The notes: a model not told the origin generated them from the sequence alone. Numbered from the stretch's first letter, positions 47,245-57,835 are shown. The stretch is DNA of 60,773 nucleotides from Halieaceae bacterium (GCA_016744355.1 JADGEN010000012.1:1-60773); one strand, 5' to 3'. Program-made: numbers and translations.

Positions 47245-48384
47245 GTGAGCGATAAGAATAACGATAGTATCGGTTCAAGCGAACAGGGTGCAGCCGCACC
47301 GGCTGAAGTCGATAAACCTGTAAAAAGCCCTAAAGCTGCGGCTAAAAAAGAAAAGCCTCCAGGCAAGGGTTCGTCTGGTGTGGCCTGGTTGGCGTTGCTG
47401 CTGGTGTTGGGCATTGCCGGTGCAGGCGTGTGGGTGGGTAAGCAGGCCATGGGTCGCGAGGCGCAATTGAACGCCAGGCTGGCTGCCCTGGAGTCTATTC
47501 CCGCAGCAAAGGAAGACACTTCTGTAGCCGATTTGAGTCAGCAGTGGCAGAGACAACTGGCGGCGGAGAGTGCAAAGCGGGAAGAGCTTAGCCGCACACA
47601 GGCCGAACAGTTGCAGGGCATAGAGTCCCGCCTTATGGAGCAGCGCGCAGAGTTGTCGCGTTTTGGCGCGGTGGATCGTCAGGATTGGTTACTCGCCGAG
47701 GCACAATATTTGCTACGTCTGGCTAATCAGCGATTAATTATGGCCGATGATGTGGTGGCGGCTAAGGCCTTGCTCAGTAGCGCCGACAGCATACTTAAAG
47801 AGCTGGACGAAGTGACTTTGTACGAAGTGAGGGCTGCTGTCGCTGCGGATCTCGCCGCGGTCAGGGCAGTGCCCAGACGCGATGTGCAGGGCATGTATCT
47901 TTCCCTGGCAGCACTTATTGAGCAGGCCGACAAGCTGGTGATTTTCCAGATGCCTGAAAAAGCCCAAAGAGAGTTGGTGGAGCCGGCTGAGGATTGGCAG
48001 GGCCGGTTGCTGCAGGGCTACGAAACGGCCTTATTGAAACTGTCTGACTATATTATTATCCGGCGTCGGGATGTACCAATTGAAGCTTTGATGGATCCTC
48101 AGTGGGAGGGGCTGGTGCGGCAGAATTTACGTATGCTTCTGGAGCAGGCTCAAGTAGCCCTCCTGTCTGGCAACGAACTGCTATTTCGCGAGAGTCTTGA
48201 GCGCGCCAGGCACTGGGTTTCTGAGTTTTTTGTCTCTGATGAAGCGGCAGCCAAAGCCTTGGCAGATGAAATTTCGGTCTTACAGGAAGCCAGGATTGCT
48301 GTCTCGATGCCCGATATTTCGCGCTCGCTCGCAGCCGTTGATGCAGCGCTGAAGCAACGCATGCAAAATGGAGGCGGTGAATAA
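47245..48384 (+). CDS. hemX: HemX family protein (uroporphyrinogen-III C-methyltransferase-like)
   Basis: A 379-residue inner-membrane protein. A charged N-terminal tail rich in Ala/Lys/Pro is followed by one transmembrane helix (VAWLALLLVLGIAGAGVWVG, about residues 48-68) and a long periplasmic coiled-coil. DWLLAEAQYLLRLANQRLIMADDVVAAKALL is diagnostic of HemX. Despite the historical name it lacks a methyltransferase domain. Starts with GTG after GGAG. Followed by hemY after 3 bp. Confidence 0.9.
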   Translation: MSDKNNDSIGSSEQGAAAPAEVDKPVKSPKAAAKKEKPPGKGSSGVAWLALLLVLGIAGAGVWVGKQAMGREAQLNARLAALESIPAAKEDTSVADLSQQWQRQLAAESAKREELSRTQAEQLQGIESRLMEQRAELSRFGAVDRQDWLLAEAQYLLRLANQRLIMADDVVAAKALLSSADSILKELDEVTLYEVRAAVAADLAAVRAVPRRDVQGMYLSLAALIEQADKLVIFQMPEKAQRELVEPAEDWQGRLLQGYETALLKLSDYIIIRRRDVPIEALMDPQWEGLVRQNLRMLLEQAQVALLSGNELLFRESLERARHWVSEFFVSDEAAAKALADEISVLQEARIAVSMPDISRSLAAVDAALKQRMQNGGGE

Positions 48385-48387
48385 ACT

Positions 48388-49614
48388 ATGCGTAAGCTAT
48401 TTATCATCATCCTGATTGCGCTATTGGCCGGCGTTGCCGTGGTGGCGCTCATAGAGACAGACCCCGGCTATGTTCTGCTTTCTTATGGAAACTACACTCT
48501 CGAGAGTAGCCTGTGGGTGGGGTTGTTGGTGCTCGCCCTGTTTACCTTCGCCGTTTACGTTTTACTGCGACTGATGCGCAAGGCATTGGCGGGACAAAGT
48601 TCTCTTGCTGGCTGGCTGGGCAACAGACAGTCCCGCAAATCGTCCCGGCTCACTAATCAGGGTTTGTTCAGTTCTATCGAGGGGAGCTGGACCAGGTCGC
48701 GTCGACAGCTACTCGGTGGCGTTAAAGGTAGCAACGCTCCGGCGCTCAACTATCTTGGCGCTGCGCGTGCCAGTCAGGCTCTGAATGAACCCGACAAAGC
48801 ACTGGAATATCTCGAAGCTGCGCGCAGTGCGCAAGGTGGGGCCGATGTGGCCGTAGAGTTGACTCAAGCTGAGATGTATCTGCGCTCTGGCGAATATAAA
48901 CAGGCCCTGGCTGCGCTGGAAAAGTCACGCGGCAGCATCGCCAAGCACCCCTATGTGCTGGAGCTTATGTACAAGGCCTATATTGGCTTGGGTGACTGGA
49001 GCGAACTGGCAAAACTTCTGCCTGAGATGAAAAAACACAAAACACTTGGTGGCGAAGAGCTGCAACAGTTGGAGAGAAAAACATACGCCAGTTTACTTAA
49101 AAGCAGCGCCTTGGAAGGTACGGCGACACATTTGCAGACTCAGTGGCAGAACCTGCCCGCCGAGTTGAAAAAGGATCAGGAGTTTTCCCGCGCCTATGTG
49201 GCCTTACTCGTTCAATGTGGTGATGTTGATGCCGCCGAAAAGCTTATTCTGCGCTCGCTCAAAAAAGAGTGGGATGCTCAATTGGTGCGCCAATATGGCC
49301 TGATGAAATGCGCCAATCCCGGCAAGCAGCTCACTCAGGCGGAGAGTTGGTTGGCTGCACATGACGCCGATGCAGAATTACTACTTTGTCTGGGCCGTCT
49401 TTGTGCCAGGGATAGTCTGTGGGGTAAGGCGCGGGACTATTTCGAAGCGAGCTACCGATTACAGCACAGCACGGAGATATGTGCGGAGTTGGGCCGTTTA
49501 CTTTACGCTATGGGCGAAGAGAAGGTGAGTGGCGCCTATTTTCGTGAGGGCCTTTTGCTGGCCCAGCCGTCTTTGCCGCAGCTGCCAATGCCGGGCAAGG
49601 ACGCGCCGCAGTAA
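48388..49614 (+). CDS. hemY: HemY, TPR-containing inner-membrane protein
   Basis: A 408-residue protein with two N-terminal transmembrane helices (about 3-22 and 40-65) separated by DPGYVLLSYGNYTLESSLW, the HemY signature, followed by tetratricopeptide-type helical repeats through the C-terminus (for example YLGAARASQALNEPDKALEYLEAAR). It is conserved as the last gene of the hemCDXY operon; its exact role in haem synthesis or envelope homeostasis is unsettled. Confidence 0.9.
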   Translation: MRKLFIIILIALLAGVAVVALIETDPGYVLLSYGNYTLESSLWVGLLVLALFTFAVYVLLRLMRKALAGQSSLAGWLGNRQSRKSSRLTNQGLFSSIEGSWTRSRRQLLGGVKGSNAPALNYLGAARASQALNEPDKALEYLEAARSAQGGADVAVELTQAEMYLRSGEYKQALAALEKSRGSIAKHPYVLELMYKAYIGLGDWSELAKLLPEMKKHKTLGGEELQQLERKTYASLLKSSALEGTATHLQTQWQNLPAELKKDQEFSRAYVALLVQCGDVDAAEKLILRSLKKEWDAQLVRQYGLMKCANPGKQLTQAESWLAAHDADAELLLCLGRLCARDSLWGKARDYFEASYRLQHSTEICAELGRLLYAMGEEKVSGAYFREGLLLAQPSLPQLPMPGKDAPQ

Positions 49615-49631
49615 GAGCCGGGGGTTAAAGC

Positions 49632-51116
49632 TTACAGTTTAATTCCCAGCTCATCCCACATGGCATCGACCCGGGTCTTCACATCTGCGTCCATTTGAAT
49701 AGGGAGGCCCCATTCACGTTGTGTCTCACCTTGCCACTTGTTGGTGGCGTCAAAGCCTACTTTTGATCCCAGCCCTGCAACGGGTGAAGCAAAATCCAGG
49801 TAGTCGATGGGTGTGTTCTCAATAAAAACACAATCGCGCTTGGGATCCATGCGTGTCGTCATCGCCCATATCACATCGTTCCAATCTCTTGCGTTCACAT
49901 CTTCATCGGTAACGATAATAAATTTGGTATACATAAACTGCCGCAGAAAAGACCAGATGCCCAGCATAACTCGCTTGGCGTGCCCCGCATATTCCTTGCG
50001 CATGGTGACTACTGCCAGGCGATAAGAGCAGCCTTCCGGCGGCAGATAAAAATCTTTGATTTCCGGAAACTGCTTTTGCAGTATCGGCACAAAAACTTCA
50101 TTCAGGGCCAGCCCCAGAATTGCCGGCTCATCGGGTGGTCTGCCGGTGTAGGTGCTGTGATAAATGGGTGACTCGCGGTGAGTTATCGCTTCTACAGTAA
50201 ATACGGGAAAGCGCTCCACTTCATTGTAATAACCGGTGTGATCTCCGAATGGGCCTTCGTCGGCCATCTCGCCCGGCTCCAGGTAGCCTTCGAGTATATA
50301 TTCGCTGGAAGCCGGTACTTGTAGGCCGTGTTCGCGGCATAGGGGTGTATAGCACTTGGCCACTTCAGTTTTACTGCCGCGCAACAGGCCTGCGAAAGCG
50401 TATTCGGAGATCGAGTCAGGTATGGGTGTTACAGCACCCAATGTGGTGGCGGGGTCGGCGCCCAGCGCCACGGCAACCGGATAGCGCTTGCCGGGGTTCT
50501 GAATTTGCCAATCGCGAAAATCCAGCGCGCCGCCCCGGTGGGACAGCCAGCGCATAATCAGCTTGTTAGGGCCGATCAGTTGCATGCGATAAATACCCAG
50601 GTTTTGACGCTCCTTATTGGGTCCTCGCGTAATCACCAGCGGCCATGTAACCAGTGGCGCGGCATCTTCTGGCCAGCAAGTTTGTATGGGCAGCCTTCCA
50701 AGATCTACATCATCACCTTCCTTGACATGGTATTGGCAGGGTGGGTTTTTAATCAGTTTGGGGGCCATGTGCAGCACTTGTTTGAGCAGGGGCGCTTTAT
50801 CCCAGGCGTCTTTCATGCTTTTAGGTGGGTCAGGTTGACGCAGGTAGGCAAGGATCTCACCGATCTCTCGCAGGGCCGTAACATCCTCTGCGCCCATACC
50901 CAGTGCTACGCGTTTCTCGGTGCCGAACAGGTTCGCCAGCACCGGTGTATCAAAGCCTTTGGGATTCTCAAATAACAGTGCGGGACCGCCACCTCGCAAA
51001 GTACGATCGGCAATCTCTGTCATTTCAAGATGAGGGTCTACTTCGGCTGTTATGCGCTTGAGCTCACCGCGTTGTTCCAAGGCGGTGATAAAGTCTCGCA
51101 AGTCGGTATATTTCAC
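49632..51116 (-). CDS. ubiD: UbiD, 4-hydroxy-3-polyprenylbenzoate decarboxylase
   Basis: A 494-residue prenylated-FMN-dependent decarboxylase for ubiquinone synthesis. Family motifs include [58 protein letters not shown] with catalytic Glu residues, and [20 protein letters not shown]. The start codon is GTG (51114-51116). Its upstream side is hairpin block D, so it is separated from rho, which lies upstream on the same strand. Confidence 0.96.
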   Translation of the reverse strand: MKYTDLRDFITALEQRGELKRITAEVDPHLEMTEIADRTLRGGGPALLFENPKGFDTPVLANLFGTEKRVALGMGAEDVTALREIGEILAYLRQPDPPKSMKDAWDKAPLLKQVLHMAPKLIKNPPCQYHVKEGDDVDLGRLPIQTCWPEDAAPLVTWPLVITRGPNKERQNLGIYRMQLIGPNKLIMRWLSHRGGALDFRDWQIQNPGKRYPVAVALGADPATTLGAVTPIPDSISEYAFAGLLRGSKTEVAKCYTPLCREHGLQVPASSEYILEGYLEPGEMADEGPFGDHTGYYNEVERFPVFTVEAITHRESPIYHSTYTGRPPDEPAILGLALNEVFVPILQKQFPEIKDFYLPPEGCSYRLAVVTMRKEYAGHAKRVMLGIWSFLRQFMYTKFIIVTDEDVNARDWNDVIWAMTTRMDPKRDCVFIENTPIDYLDFASPVAGLGSKVGFDATNKWQGETQREWGLPIQMDADVKTRVDAMWDELGIKL

Positions 51117-51164
51117 GGGTTCTCTCTCGGGCAGCGGATCGAATTACCTACAAAGTAACGTGCC

Positions 51165-51356
51165 GCTGTGCGACACGGGTGAAGCCACCTTTGGTTCATA
51201 CTGCAGGCCCTCAGGCGGCTTCACCCGTATCCCACAGCTACTGGCAGTTGTAATCAATAATGCCGTTGGTACTCGTACTACAGCTGCGCGAGGGGGTGGG
51301 AGCTGCATAAGGGCCTGCAGTATGAACCGAATGTAGCTTCCACGCCTTCGTGCAGC
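51165..51356. repeat. Hairpin repeat block D (two palindromes)
   Basis: D1 has arms 51165-51190 and 51213-51238 around core 51193-51210 and is nearly identical to B2. D2 has arms 51283-51308 and 51331-51356 around inverted core 51311-51328 and matches B3. The linker contains AATGCCGTTGGTAC as in B. The block lies in the 378-base gap 51117-51494 between the ubiD start and the rho stop, together with the pseudogene fragment at 51399-51466. Confidence 0.87.
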
Positions 51357-51398
51357 GGCCAGTCACAAACAATATTATTCAATCCCAAGAAGCCCCAG

Positions 51399-51466
51399 CT
51401 AGTTAAACAGCCCAGTCTCCTTCGTATTGTTAAGGAAGCTCTTGATAATATTGTCTCTCGCAGCTT
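51399..51466 (-). pseudogene. Decayed 3' end of a lipoprotein paralogue
   Basis: On the minus strand these 68 bases align along their full length with the last 22 codons of the lipoprotein gene 24568-25197. After removing one 2-base insertion they read LRDNIIKSFLNNTKETGLFN and stop, against LRDDVISSFIDNMNEAGLFN in the intact gene. The flank between this and the hairpin block also aligns with the same flank beside block B. The rest of the gene is missing. It therefore marks an old duplication of block plus gene end. Confidence 0.75.
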
Positions 51467-51494
51467 GTGAGTCTCGCCGTATCAGGTGCGAGCG

Positions 51495-52763
<1,269 letters not shown>

Positions 52764-53048
52764 ATAGAGTTCTGAGAGGTAGTTGAAGGAGGTGATACAA
52801 GGTTGAATTGGGCTTAGACCCTATCTGTGCCGACACAGAATTTGAATCGTCAGATAAACGTTAGCTATTTTTTAGCGAAAATGTTTTCAGTAATATAGTA
52901 GAGTTTTTAGAGTGGTGGTGTTGTTATTTTTGCACAGGAACGTGCGAATGATTGAAATGTAGCACGGTGTGAGGGAGTCGTCTACCGCTTTCTTACACAA
53001 AAGCTAACGTGGGGGATGGGCGCCCAGCACTGCCGGACGCCTTTTTCT
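52764..53048 (-). promoter_or_regulatory. Long untranslated leader upstream of rho
   Basis: This 285-base gap separates trxA from rho, both minus strand, and has no gene. In E. coli the equivalent region is the rho leader, where Rho attenuates its own transcription. A G/C-rich imperfect hairpin at 53019-53041 is followed by TTTTT on the plus strand only, so it is not a standard trxA terminator. Autoregulation here is inferred from gene order only. Confidence 0.4.
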
Positions 53049-53375
53049 TCAAACCAATTCTTTAACAAATTCAGAGAGTTGGGTTTTGGACAAAGCGCCC
53101 ACTTTCGTTGCCTCGACATTGCCACCCTTGAATACGATTAGAGTAGGAATGCCGCGAATACCAAACTTGGGCGGAATGTCGGGGTTGGAATCGACATCCA
53201 CTTTGCAGATCTTGAGCTTACCTGCATACTCATCTGCAATCTCATCCAGTACCGGCGCGATCATTTTGCAGGGGCCACACCACTCTGCCCAGAAATCTAC
53301 CAGTACGGGTATGTCGGAATTGAGCACTTCGGCGTCAAATGTTGAGTCGCTGACGTGCACGATTTTGTCACTCAT
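53049..53375 (-). CDS. trxA: Thioredoxin
   Basis: A 108-residue thioredoxin with active site WCGPC in [21 protein letters not shown], cis-Pro in RGIPTLIVF and the conserved KVDVDSNPD segment. It reduces cytosolic disulfides. The trxA-rho order is conserved in gammaproteobacteria. One residue differs from many relatives (Pro in [11 protein letters not shown]). Confidence 0.97.
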   Translation of the reverse strand: MSDKIVHVSDSTFDAEVLNSDIPVLVDFWAEWCGPCKMIAPVLDEIADEYAGKLKICKVDVDSNPDIPPKFGIRGIPTLIVFKGGNVEATKVGALSKTQLSEFVKELV

Positions 53376-53492
53376 TGTTTTCTCCAGGAATTGTTAGGTT
53401 TCCGAAGCGATTATTGCTCGCTACAGATGTGTGAATCATAACATTTGGACGCCATCACACAAATACTCTGCAGGACTATTTACTTATGACTT

Positions 53493-53509
53493 TATAGCGA
53501 ATTGCTATA
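53493..53509. repeat. Short palindrome in the trxA/VTT-reductase divergent gap
   Basis: TATAGC-GAATT-GCTATA is a perfect 6-bp inverted repeat with a 5-base spacer, 65 bp before the chosen start of the fusion reductase. It could be an operator for either divergent gene; the regulator is unknown. No other feature was seen in this gap. Confidence 0.4.
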
Positions 53510-53573
53510 GTGGTGGAACCTCTGTACAAAACCATAGTCTGTTTTATCAATGTCTGTTACCTGGAGCATCAAT

Positions 53574-55709
53574 ATGCGAAAAAAGCAGTTAGCTATCGTC
53601 ATGGTTGTCATTGCGGCGATGTCGGCATGGGTTTATTTCGACCTTGGCAGCTTTTTGCAGCTGGAATCCATAAAGGAAAACATTGATGATCTGCGCAATT
53701 GGTATTCGCAGAATCCACTGCTAACGGGGCTGATCTATTTTGCATTCTATGTAGTGGCCACAGCCCTGTCTGTTCCCGGGGCGGTGTTCCTTACCCTGGC
53801 GGGGGGTGCCCTGTTTGGGTTTTGGTACGGTTTGTTGCTAGTGTCTTTTGCCAGCAGTATTGGTGCGACTCTGGCATTCCTGGTTTCCAGGACATTGCTG
53901 CGGGACTGGGTGCAGGAAAAGTTCTCTGCTCATCTGGGCGCACTAAACTCAGGTTTTGAGCGCGAAGGCGCATTCTACCTATTCTCCATGCGCCTGGTGC
54001 CTATCATCCCGTTTGTAGCTGTGAACCTTATTATGGGCCTATTGCCTATTCCTACGCGTCGCTATTACTGGGTGTCACAACTTGGCATGTTCCCCGCCAC
54101 GGCAATATTTGTGAACGCAGGAACCCAACTTGGAGAGTTAGAAAGCCTCTCGGGAATAGTATCTCCGTCGGTCTGGTCGTCATTTTTACTGCTCGCCATT
54201 TTCCCGTTTCTGGCCAAAAAATTGTTGGCGAGTATGCAGGCACGCCAAAGGCTGGCGGCGTTTAAAAAGCCCAAACAGTTCGACACCAACATGGTTGTGA
54301 TCGGAGGCGGCTCAGCCGGTCTGGTTACGGCTCTGATAGCAGCCACGGTTAAAGCCAAAGTGACTTTGGTTGAACGGCACAAGATGGGTGGAGACTGCCT
54401 TAACACCGGCTGCGTACCCAGTAAGGCCATTATTCGATCGGGCCGCATCGCGCAATACATGCGCCGAGCAGACGAATTTGGCTTGGGGGAAGTACCGGTG
54501 AGTGTGGACTTTCAGCAGGTAATGGAACGCGTTCAATCGGTCATTAAAACCATAGAGCCACACGATTCTGTCGAGCGATTCACCGGGTTGGGTGTCGATT
54601 GTGTGAGCGGTAATGCCACTATTATTTCTCCCTGGGAAGTGGAGGTAGATGGCCAGCGCATTACCACGCGCAACATTGTTATCGCCAGTGGTGCACGAGC
54701 GCGGGTGTTGAATGTTCCCGGTCTGGATAAGCTCGACTATCTGACATCGGACACACTTTGGGATATTCGAGAGGCGCCCAAGCGACTACTCGTTCTCGGT
54801 GCGGGGCCTATAGGCTGTGAATTAGCCCAGGCGTTCTCGCGTTTGGGAACTCAAGTCACACTGGTAAGCCATGGCCCTCGAATTATGCCGCGTGAGGATG
54901 AAGAAGTAGCCGCTATGGCGCAGGAGGCTTTTTCGCGGGAAGGAATTTCTATCTTCTGCGATTATGAGGCAAAACGTTTTGAGTTGGATGAGAGGGGCCA
55001 GAGTTGCACTTTCGACACCCCCCAGGGTGAGCGCGAACTGTTGTTTGATCGGGTGTTACTGTCAGTAGGGCGCACAGCAAATACGGAGGGGCTGGGCCTT
55101 GATAATCTTGGAATTTTCACCAATGCCAATGGCACTATCGAAGTGGACGGCTATCTTAGAACCAGTATCCCGAATGTCTTTGCCTGCGGTGATATCGTTG
55201 GACCCTATATGTTTACCCACATGGCCAGCCATCAGGCTTGGTATGCGGCGGTGAATGCCTTGTTCGGACGCTTCAGGAAATTTAAGGTGGATTACTTTGT
55301 GGTGCCATGGGCGACCTTTATCGATCCGGAAGTGGCCCGGGTAGGATTAAACGAGAGTGATGCAATAGAAAAAGGCATTCCCTTTGAGGTGACCCGTTTC
55401 GATATTGATGACCTGGACAGAGCTATTGCCGACGGTGAGGCTCATGGTTTTATCAAGGTGCTCACAGTGCCAGGCAAAGACCGAATTCTGGGTGCGACGA
55501 TTGTGGCCTATCACGCCGGCGAGCTTATCACCGAGTATGTGATGGCGATGAAACATGGTATAGGCTTGAATAAAATTCTTGCGACCATTCACATCTACCC
55601 CACGCTCAGCGAGAGCAATAAGTTTTTGGCCAGTGAGTGGCGCAAGGCACGCAAGCCGGAGAAGTTGCTGAGCTGGGTTGAAAAATACCATGCATGGAGT
55701 CGTGGCTAA
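53574..55709 (+). CDS. VTT (TVP38/TMEM64) membrane domain fused to a pyridine-nucleotide disulfide reductase
   Basis: A 711-residue fusion. Residues 1-235 form a SNARE-associated/VTT membrane domain with about six helices and the motif FSMRLVPIIPFVAVNLIMG (DedA/TVP38 type). Residues 240-710 are a mercuric-reductase-like flavoprotein: FAD motif VVIGGGSAGLVTALIA, redox pair C275/C280 in GGDCLNTGCVPSKA, NAD(P) motif LLVLGAGPIGCELAQAFSRLG, FAD motif NVFACGDIVGPYMFTHMA, and the C-terminal IHIYPTLSES. No N-terminal MerA metal domain and no C-terminal Cys pair are present, so mercury is not implied. ATG 53574 follows GGAG at eight bases. The likely role is a membrane-tethered disulfide or quinone-linked reductase. 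Confidence 0.9.
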   Translation: MRKKQLAIVMVVIAAMSAWVYFDLGSFLQLESIKENIDDLRNWYSQNPLLTGLIYFAFYVVATALSVPGAVFLTLAGGALFGFWYGLLLVSFASSIGATLAFLVSRTLLRDWVQEKFSAHLGALNSGFEREGAFYLFSMRLVPIIPFVAVNLIMGLLPIPTRRYYWVSQLGMFPATAIFVNAGTQLGELESLSGIVSPSVWSSFLLLAIFPFLAKKLLASMQARQRLAAFKKPKQFDTNMVVIGGGSAGLVTALIAATVKAKVTLVERHKMGGDCLNTGCVPSKAIIRSGRIAQYMRRADEFGLGEVPVSVDFQQVMERVQSVIKTIEPHDSVERFTGLGVDCVSGNATIISPWEVEVDGQRITTRNIVIASGARARVLNVPGLDKLDYLTSDTLWDIREAPKRLLVLGAGPIGCELAQAFSRLGTQVTLVSHGPRIMPREDEEVAAMAQEAFSREGISIFCDYEAKRFELDERGQSCTFDTPQGERELLFDRVLLSVGRTANTEGLGLDNLGIFTNANGTIEVDGYLRTSIPNVFACGDIVGPYMFTHMASHQAWYAAVNALFGRFRKFKVDYFVVPWATFIDPEVARVGLNESDAIEKGIPFEVTRFDIDDLDRAIADGEAHGFIKVLTVPGKDRILGATIVAYHAGELITEYVMAMKHGIGLNKILATIHIYPTLSESNKFLASEWRKARKPEKLLSWVEKYHAWSRG

Positions 55710-55742
55710 TTAATAGCTCCGTGCCTGAAGCCTATGGCATAT

Positions 55743-57020
55743 TTACCCTGGGAATGCGGCTTTCAGCCACCGTTCAAGTTCTTCCCGGAAGTCTGGATGG
55801 GCAACATTAATTAATGCCCGTGCCCGTTCGATCAGTGATTTGCCGCGCAGGGTGGCAACCCCAAATTCGGTGACGATGTGGTGCACGTTGGCGCGAGGAG
55901 TCACCACTCCGGCGCCGCTTGTCAGTACTGGGACAATTCGCGAAATGCTTCCACCGGCTGCGGTAGAGGGTAGGGCGATAATCGAGCGGCCGTTTTGGGA
56001 TAGGTTAGCGCCAAGCACGAAATCCAACTGACCACCCACACCTGAATAGATGTCACTGCCAATGGAATCGGCGCACACTTGCCCTGAGAGGTCTATTTGC
56101 AGCGCACTGTTGACCGATACAAGCTGTTTATTGCGACTAATGGAGTTCAGGCTGTTTACATATTCAATATCGAGAAGAACAACTTCAGGGTTGTCATCGA
56201 TAAAGTCATACACGCGCTGGCTTCCCATTACAAAACCTGCAACCAGAGTGCCCGCGTGGGTAGATTTAAAATGATTGGTAATGACGCCTTGCTCCACCAG
56301 GTCTACGACACCATCGGAGAACATTTCTGAATGGATCCCGAGATCCTTCAGGTGAGTAAGCTTACTCATAATCGCATCGGGAATGGCGCCTATTCCGAGT
56401 TGTAGGCAATCCCTGTCGCCGATTAGTTCGGCGGCATACTGTGCGATACGCTGTGTGACTTTATCGGGGGGAGGCGGTCTTACAACCGGCAGCGGCACCG
56501 ATTTTTCAAAGGCCAGATCGATTTCTCGCCAGTGTATAAATCCGTCCCCATGGCTGCGTGGCATCTGCGGATTTACATGGGCAATAATGGTATTGGCAGA
56601 CTCGCAGGCCGCGCGGCTTGCCTCCACCGATACCCCCAGAGAACACAGTCCGTGCTTATCTGGGGGCGACACCTGAACCAGAGCAACATCTACCGGCTGC
56701 TCTCCGGTGCGCATGGAGCGAGGAATGTCGGATAGCATCATCGGAATATAATCAGCTGTGCCCTGGTTGATCATATGTCTTGTGGCATGGCTGGCAAAAT
56801 AACAGCGGGGCCGTAAATGTCCTTTGGCATAAGAGGCCGTTAACATCTCTGCATTCTCGAGGTGTAGTTGCAACAGGGAGACGTTAGTCAGTTGGGCAGC
56901 ACGCTCAACCAGTGCCTCCAATAAAAGCGATGGCGTTGCCGCCATTGAGTGAACCCAGATTTGCTGATCCGACTGTATCAGGCTGATTGCCTCTGCGGCG
57001 GAATTGACTACGGTTGCCAA
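55743..57020 (-). CDS. Acetyl-CoA hydrolase/CoA-transferase family protein
   Basis: A 425-residue class I-type CoA transferase related to 4-hydroxybutyrate CoA-transferase and Cat1/acetyl-CoA hydrolase. The two Rossmann-like halves are seen, with CLQLGIGAIPDAIMSKL and, in the second half, EYVNSLNSISRNKQLVSVNSALQIDLSGQV and GVGGQLDFVLGA; the catalytic Glu is expected near the EYVNSLN segment. Its start is TTG at 57018-57020, preceded by GGAGAG. It converts CoA esters of short acids, using acetyl-CoA or succinyl-CoA as partner; substrate is not evident. It stands alone. Confidence 0.86.
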   Translation of the reverse strand: MATVVNSAAEAISLIQSDQQIWVHSMAATPSLLLEALVERAAQLTNVSLLQLHLENAEMLTASYAKGHLRPRCYFASHATRHMINQGTADYIPMMLSDIPRSMRTGEQPVDVALVQVSPPDKHGLCSLGVSVEASRAACESANTIIAHVNPQMPRSHGDGFIHWREIDLAFEKSVPLPVVRPPPPDKVTQRIAQYAAELIGDRDCLQLGIGAIPDAIMSKLTHLKDLGIHSEMFSDGVVDLVEQGVITNHFKSTHAGTLVAGFVMGSQRVYDFIDDNPEVVLLDIEYVNSLNSISRNKQLVSVNSALQIDLSGQVCADSIGSDIYSGVGGQLDFVLGANLSQNGRSIIALPSTAAGGSISRIVPVLTSGAGVVTPRANVHHIVTEFGVATLRGKSLIERARALINVAHPDFREELERWLKAAFPG

Positions 57021-57182
57021 GTGCTGCTCTCCTTAATGATTCAAGGCAATAATACCTTAGAACGATTCAACCCCTGTTGTCCTTTGTCAAAAAATAAGCG
57101 CACCAGTCTTCGGGCGAGACAATATCTTCTCAGTCACTTTGCTATTATGAGGAAATTATAGTTACTCACTTGAAGGCAGTTC

Positions 57183-57260
57183 ATGAGCAAAATGGCAGTA
57201 GTTCTCGCGGATTGTGGCGTATACGACGTGGCCGAAGAAAACGAAGCGGTATTGATCTAG
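57183..57260 (+). pseudogene. elbB: N-terminal remnant of elbB
   Basis: A 25-codon frame encoding MSKMAVVLADCGVYDVAEEN then EAVLI and a stop. ElbB (isoprenoid biosynthesis glyoxalase) starts M-x-K-x-(A/G)-V-(I/V)-L-x-G-C-G-V-Y-D-G-(A/S)-E-I-H-E-A-V-L-T, so 18 or more positions correspond. The catalytic-elbow part and the rest of the 220-residue protein are missing. AAGG six bases before the ATG is intact. The stop falls 3 bp before the GIY-YIG start, so the stub may now act as a coupled leader. Confidence 0.6.
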
Positions 57261-57263
57261 TCC

Positions 57264-57563
57264 ATGGCTGAAGAAGGCTGGCAGGTCTATGTGCTTGAAT
57301 GCGCCGATGGCACTTTGTATACCGGGGTCGCTGCCAATCTGCCCCGTCGTCTACGGCAGCACAATGGCGAGCTGGCGGGTGGTCCCAAATACACACGGGG
57401 TCGCAGGCCGGTGAGATTATTATGGTCCGAGAGGGCGTATGATCGCAGCACAGCTCAGCAGCGAGAGGCGGGCATCAAAAAATTATCCAGAGTAGAGAAG
57501 TTGCAGCTGGTGGAGCGCAGGGACTCGCCTGATTCTCCAATTAAGGACAGTACAGTTCGTTAG
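57264..57563 (+). CDS. GIY-YIG nuclease family protein (YhbQ-like)
   Basis: A 99-residue UPF0213-type protein: VYVLECADGTLYTGVAANLPRRLRQHNGE contains the GIY-YIG elements (VYVLE, LYTGV) and the catalytic Arg, and ARKYT is replaced by GPKYTRGRRPVRLLWSER; EREAGIKKLSR holds the conserved Glu/Lys region. YhbQ-like proteins are DNA or single-strand-processing nucleases with unclear roles. Its ribosome site is weak and it follows the elbB stub by 3 bp. Confidence 0.85.
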   Translation: MAEEGWQVYVLECADGTLYTGVAANLPRRLRQHNGELAGGPKYTRGRRPVRLLWSERAYDRSTAQQREAGIKKLSRVEKLQLVERRDSPDSPIKDSTVR

Positions 57564-57835
57564 CGTGATTGGTTTTTTGCCCCAAGTGGCACTGTCGTCC
57601 GTCTTTCCGCGTCTTGTATATATCCATGTGGTCGGCGACCCTGATATCAAAGCCATGTACAAACGTCTCTGGGAAGCCCAAGAAGGTAGCGCTTGTAGCT
57701 TGCATGCGGAAGCAGTTAACTATTCGTCAAAGAAACGGACTTTCAGACACGTGTTTCGTCATTTGGGACACGGCCACATTAGAGCAAGGTGGGTATTCTA
57801 ACTGTCACTCAAGCATACACTTCAGGAGACACAGA
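57564..57835. other. Uncharacterised gap before grxC
   Basis: This 272-base interval holds no recognised gene. A 78-codon frame starting GTG at 57565 has no ribosome site or family match. CTTGTATATA at about 57613 resembles a HutC half-site but lacks the other half. Confidence 0.3.

Noticed and set aside
53574-55709. Mercuric reductase
   Set aside because: The flavoprotein part resembles MerA but lacks the N-terminal metal domain and the C-terminal Cys pair that bind mercury.
57612-57627. CTTGTATATATCCATG as a third HutC operator
   Set aside because: Only the left half fits, and no histidine gene is near.
57565-57801. A 78-codon frame before grxC
   Set aside because: No ribosome site and no recognised family; the region is kept as an uncharacterised gap.
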